From Psychrobacillus vulpis (GTDB taxonomy: Bacteria > Bacillota > Bacilli > Bacillales_A > Planococcaceae): a DNA stretch of 64,000 bases. The notes beneath the pieces were generated by a model. The model ran no database searches. It saw nothing but the letters and a program-made list of their open reading frames with translations, and was not told the DNA's origin. A program made the translations under genes and the position numbers. Shown piece after piece: positions 61,510 to 64,000 of the stretch. The DNA is taken from contig NZ_VDGI01000002.1 in the NCBI RefSeq assembly GCF_006861825.1, positions 252,716 through 316,715 on the forward strand, in the 5' to 3' direction. How positions within the stretch are numbered: the first letter of the stretch is position 1; each line of letters starts with the position of its first letter.

Positions 61510-64000
61510 ATGAAACAAAAATTGCTCTACCTTTTCGTCATATTTGCAATAGTCACTGGCGCGTTATTTCAACCAAATCAAGTAGAGGCACAAACGACTA
61601 AAGTATATTGGGACGGCATTTTAATGGTTCCTGGACAAGTCGGTAAAATAAAAGTAATAAAACCAATAAATTTGTGGAAACGTACATCAAAAGGGTTAGT
61701 GTTTGAAAGAGTACTTAAACCAGGTGAACAATATCGAGTGTATCGCTATGATGATTTATACGGTGGTCAATATGGACTTGGTGGTAATATGTACATTACG
61801 AAAATGGCTGGATACGTTGAATATAAAACACCATCTAAAGCGAAATTACAAGAACTAGCAAATGCACAAGGGTCAAATCCAGGAGGAAATAATTCGTCAC
61901 AATTATTTCCGACAGAATCAACGCCAGGTTTGACAATTGGTAAAGTTTTAAGTCAATCAATTACACAAATTGCTCCAGGAGTACGAAAAAAAGTAATTGA
62001 TATCGATTCCACAAATGGTCCTCAAAAACTATTTACAATCGATTATGACGGTAAAACTGCCAATATTGAGATGAAAACAGAGTTAGCTAAAGATCAAATT
62101 ATTGGATTAGAAACAACTTCATCTCAAGCGAATAGTGTACCGCAAAATGATTCTTATCATGTTGTCGGAGGAGTAAATGCTGATTATTTTGATAAACAAG
62201 GACAACCAATTGACTTAATGATGATTGGTGGATCCATCGTATCAACTCCTCAAACTGCTCTAAATGAATTAGCGGTTCTAGGTATTACAACAAATGGAAA
62301 AGCAATTATAGGTGCACCTCAAGTTTCTATGAATTTATCTGTTAATGGTCAACAATCGTATGCTATTAATTCGGTTAATAGAAAGAGATCAGCCAATCAT
62401 TTAGTACTTTATACGAGAGATTTTGCGCCAACTACGAATACTAATGACCTTGGTACTGAAGTTCGGGTGAAAGTGGAATCAGGAAAGCTAAATGGTGCAG
62501 AAACTTTAATAGGAACTGTTGTGGATAACGTAACGGGTGTAGGAAATGCTACGTTAAATAGAGATGAAATCGTTTTATCTGGTCATAATTTTGCTAGCCA
62601 ATTTCTACAAACTGTACAAGTTGGAGACAAAATCGAAATCAAAACTAGCTTTGCTCCTGCTGAATGGAACGATGTGAAAGAGGCAGTTAGTGGACGATAT
62701 CATTTAGTGAAAAATGGTACGATTCAAACGATTAATGTTGCGGGCGTTGCTCCTCGTACAGCAGTAGGAGTTAGAAAAGACGGTAGTCTCTTTACTGCAG
62801 TAATCGATGGAAGAACTAGCGTTAGTAAGGGTTTGACTTTACAAAATACTGCTAAACTAATGAAAGATTTAGGGGCTAACTATGCTATGACATTTGATGG
62901 CGGTGGTTCTTCTACTTTAGTTACTAGAGAACTAGGAAATAACAAGGTGTCTGTTGTTAATCGCCCTTCAGATGGATATGAGCGTTCTGTTTCTAATACA
63001 TTATTATTTGTAAGTAAATATAAAACAGGTGCATTATACACGATAGCACCGTCATCAAATGTATTAGAATTGTTCCAAGGTGCTACTTATTCGAATGTTT
63101 CGGTTCCGGTGAAAGGAATCGATCAATACATGAATCCAGTAGCTGTTTCTGGAAACGGAAAAGTTACCTCTTCTGTACTAGTTTCAAGTGGAGGAAAACA
63201 AGTAGTATCAGCTGAACCAGGAACTTATGCAGGAGTAGTAACTTATGATGGGAAAACAACGAATCTCAAAATAAAAGTAACAAATACACTAGATAGTATT
63301 GTCCCTTCTGAAAGCTATTTACAAGTCCAAAAGGGTCAGACAATCCAACTTTCAGCAAAAGGGATGAAAAATGGACAAGCCGTTTTAACGGATGCTTCTG
63401 CTTTTAGTTGGTCAACGAATGCTGGGACAATTCAACCAAATGGGAAATTTACCGCTCAAAATAAAGATGGTATTGGAACAATTAACGTTAAATACGGTTC
63501 TAAATCTATAATTATTCCAGTTATTGTTGGAGATGTTGCTCCTACTATATTAGAATCTTTTAATAAAGGTATATTAAACTATGAAGCTTCTGGAGATAGA
63601 GTAAATTCCGTCTCTGTACAGGAAGCGAAGAATGATAGAGACGGTACGAAGGCTATTAAACTAGTATACGATTTTATGAATACAACTGGTACTTCTGGTG
63701 CGTATGTAAATGCTAAAACTAGTTTGACAATCAGTGTCCCACCTAAAAAGATTGGTATGTGGGTAAAAGGTGATGGCAAAGGTAACTGGTTAAGATCACA
63801 AGTAACGGATTCAACTGGAAAGATAATTCAGCTAGATTTCAGTAAAAATGTCGATTGGACCGATTGGAGATTTGTAGAAACAGTTGTTCCGACTGGCTTG
63901 TCGTATCCATTGAAAATGGATCTACCTGTACGATATATGCAAACAGAAAATGCTAAGAAATCTAATGGTGAAATAATCATTGATGATATACAAGCAATTT
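61510..64000 (+). CDS. Phosphodiester glycosidase (NAGPA) family surface protein, 3' end missing
   Basis: Open from ATG 61510 to the right edge, 830 codons without stop. A signal peptide (ends NQVEA) precedes a region with the NAGPA-type marks VVGGVNADYFDKQGQPIDLM, APRTAVGVRKDGSLFTAVID and NYAMTFDGGGSSTLVTREL. A bacterial Ig-like domain (IVPSESYLQVQKGQTIQLSA) and a carbohydrate-binding-like jelly-roll segment follow. SLH domains could lie beyond the window. This family removes GlcNAc-1-phosphodiester or related sugars; the wall target is unknown. AAAGGAG lies 12 bases before the start. Confidence 0.88.
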   Translation, partial: MKQKLLYLFVIFAIVTGALFQPNQVEAQTTKVYWDGILMVPGQVGKIKVIKPINLWKRTSKGLVFERVLKPGEQYRVYRYDDLYGGQYGLGGNMYITKMAGYVEYKTPSKAKLQELANAQGSNPGGNNSSQLFPTESTPGLTIGKVLSQSITQIAPGVRKKVIDIDSTNGPQKLFTIDYDGKTANIEMKTELAKDQIIGLETTSSQANSVPQNDSYHVVGGVNADYFDKQGQPIDLMMIGGSIVSTPQTALNELAVLGITTNGKAIIGAPQVSMNLSVNGQQSYAINSVNRKRSANHLVLYTRDFAPTTNTNDLGTEVRVKVESGKLNGAETLIGTVVDNVTGVGNATLNRDEIVLSGHNFASQFLQTVQVGDKIEIKTSFAPAEWNDVKEAVSGRYHLVKNGTIQTINVAGVAPRTAVGVRKDGSLFTAVIDGRTSVSKGLTLQNTAKLMKDLGANYAMTFDGGGSSTLVTRELGNNKVSVVNRPSDGYERSVSNTLLFVSKYKTGALYTIAPSSNVLELFQGATYSNVSVPVKGIDQYMNPVAVSGNGKVTSSVLVSSGGKQVVSAEPGTYAGVVTYDGKTTNLKIKVTNTLDSIVPSESYLQVQKGQTIQLSAKGMKNGQAVLTDASAFSWSTNAGTIQPNGKFTAQNKDGIGTINVKYGSKSIIIPVIVGDVAPTILESFNKGILNYEASGDRVNSVSVQEAKNDRDGTKAIKLVYDFMNTTGTSGAYVNAKTSLTISVPPKKIGMWVKGDGKGNWLRSQVTDSTGKIIQLDFSKNVDWTDWRFVETVVPTGLSYPLKMDLPVRYMQTENAKKSNGEIIIDDIQAI

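Overview
The window looks like a chromosomal segment of a low-GC Gram-positive rod of the order Bacillales, probably Planococcaceae (Psychrobacillus, Lysinibacillus or a relative). This is inferred from the AT-rich genes, strong AGGAGG-type ribosome binding sites, frequent TTG/GTG starts, SLH and SbsC-like S-layer wall anchors, a SecA2/SLAP pair, and CdaR, YkoGHI-like and CodY/CcpA-type regulation. I saw no rRNA, tRNA or CRISPR array.

Layout. 1-9 kb: a regulator cut by the left edge, glutamate dehydrogenase, a chemoreceptor, a secreted NlpC/P60 hydrolase, and a glycerate module (CdaR-type regulator divergent from glycerate kinase and a GntP permease). 9-14.5 kb: two secreted proteins (one with three SLH domains), IlvE and a class-I amidotransferase-like hydrolase. 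14.5-19 kb: a REP-associated tyrosine transposase (RAYT) with nearby palindromes of core GGTGCCAGGCACC, then a two-component system with a PepSY protein. 19-23 kb: proline dehydrogenase and a wall-bound 5'-nucleotidase preceded by an excellent four-hexamer Pho box. 22.9-27.9 kb: a minus-strand operon (RpiR regulator, M20 hydrolase, GNAT, enolase-superfamily racemase, YkvI permease) that matches the N-succinyl route for turning D- into L-amino acids. 28-31 kb: repeat-rich intergenic DNA with two small genes, a GNAT and a VOC protein. 31-37 kb: an FAD 2-hydroxyacid oxidase divergent from gntR-dctPQM-aminotransferase, with a 17-bp palindromic operator between them. 37-42.8 kb: an SbsC-like secreted protein, an LCP ligase, a second CdaR-type regulator and two GC-rich repeat islands. 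42.8-53.6 kb: a long co-directional catabolic cluster (glcD-glcF, a second TRAP system, SDR, PPC/DUF296 protein, acyl-CoA synthetase, SCP2-type thiolase, DUF35 partner, BASS symporter). 53.6-64 kb: an array of six 9-bp motifs spaced exactly 21 bp, pgi, the S-layer assembly pair slaP/secA2, and two large secreted proteins, the last cut by the right edge.

Most notable finds: (1) a family of small non-autonomous transposon-like elements (156-242 bp) with ends like GCCACTGAAAAA, inserted into other GC-rich repeats and flanked by 11-bp target duplications that can be read directly at four sites. They carry one class of GC-rich repeat as cargo, and the repeat they hit has similar ends, so the islands are nested. 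(2) The REP palindromes cluster in the 19 kb around the RAYT gene. (3) The exact 21-bp iteron array lies upstream of pgi. (4) A three-hairpin array at 38.6 kb resembles Bacillaceae-1 RNA on the minus strand. (5) The D-to-L amino acid operon and the 10.8-kb TRAP/thiolase cluster are candidates for experimental definition of their substrates.
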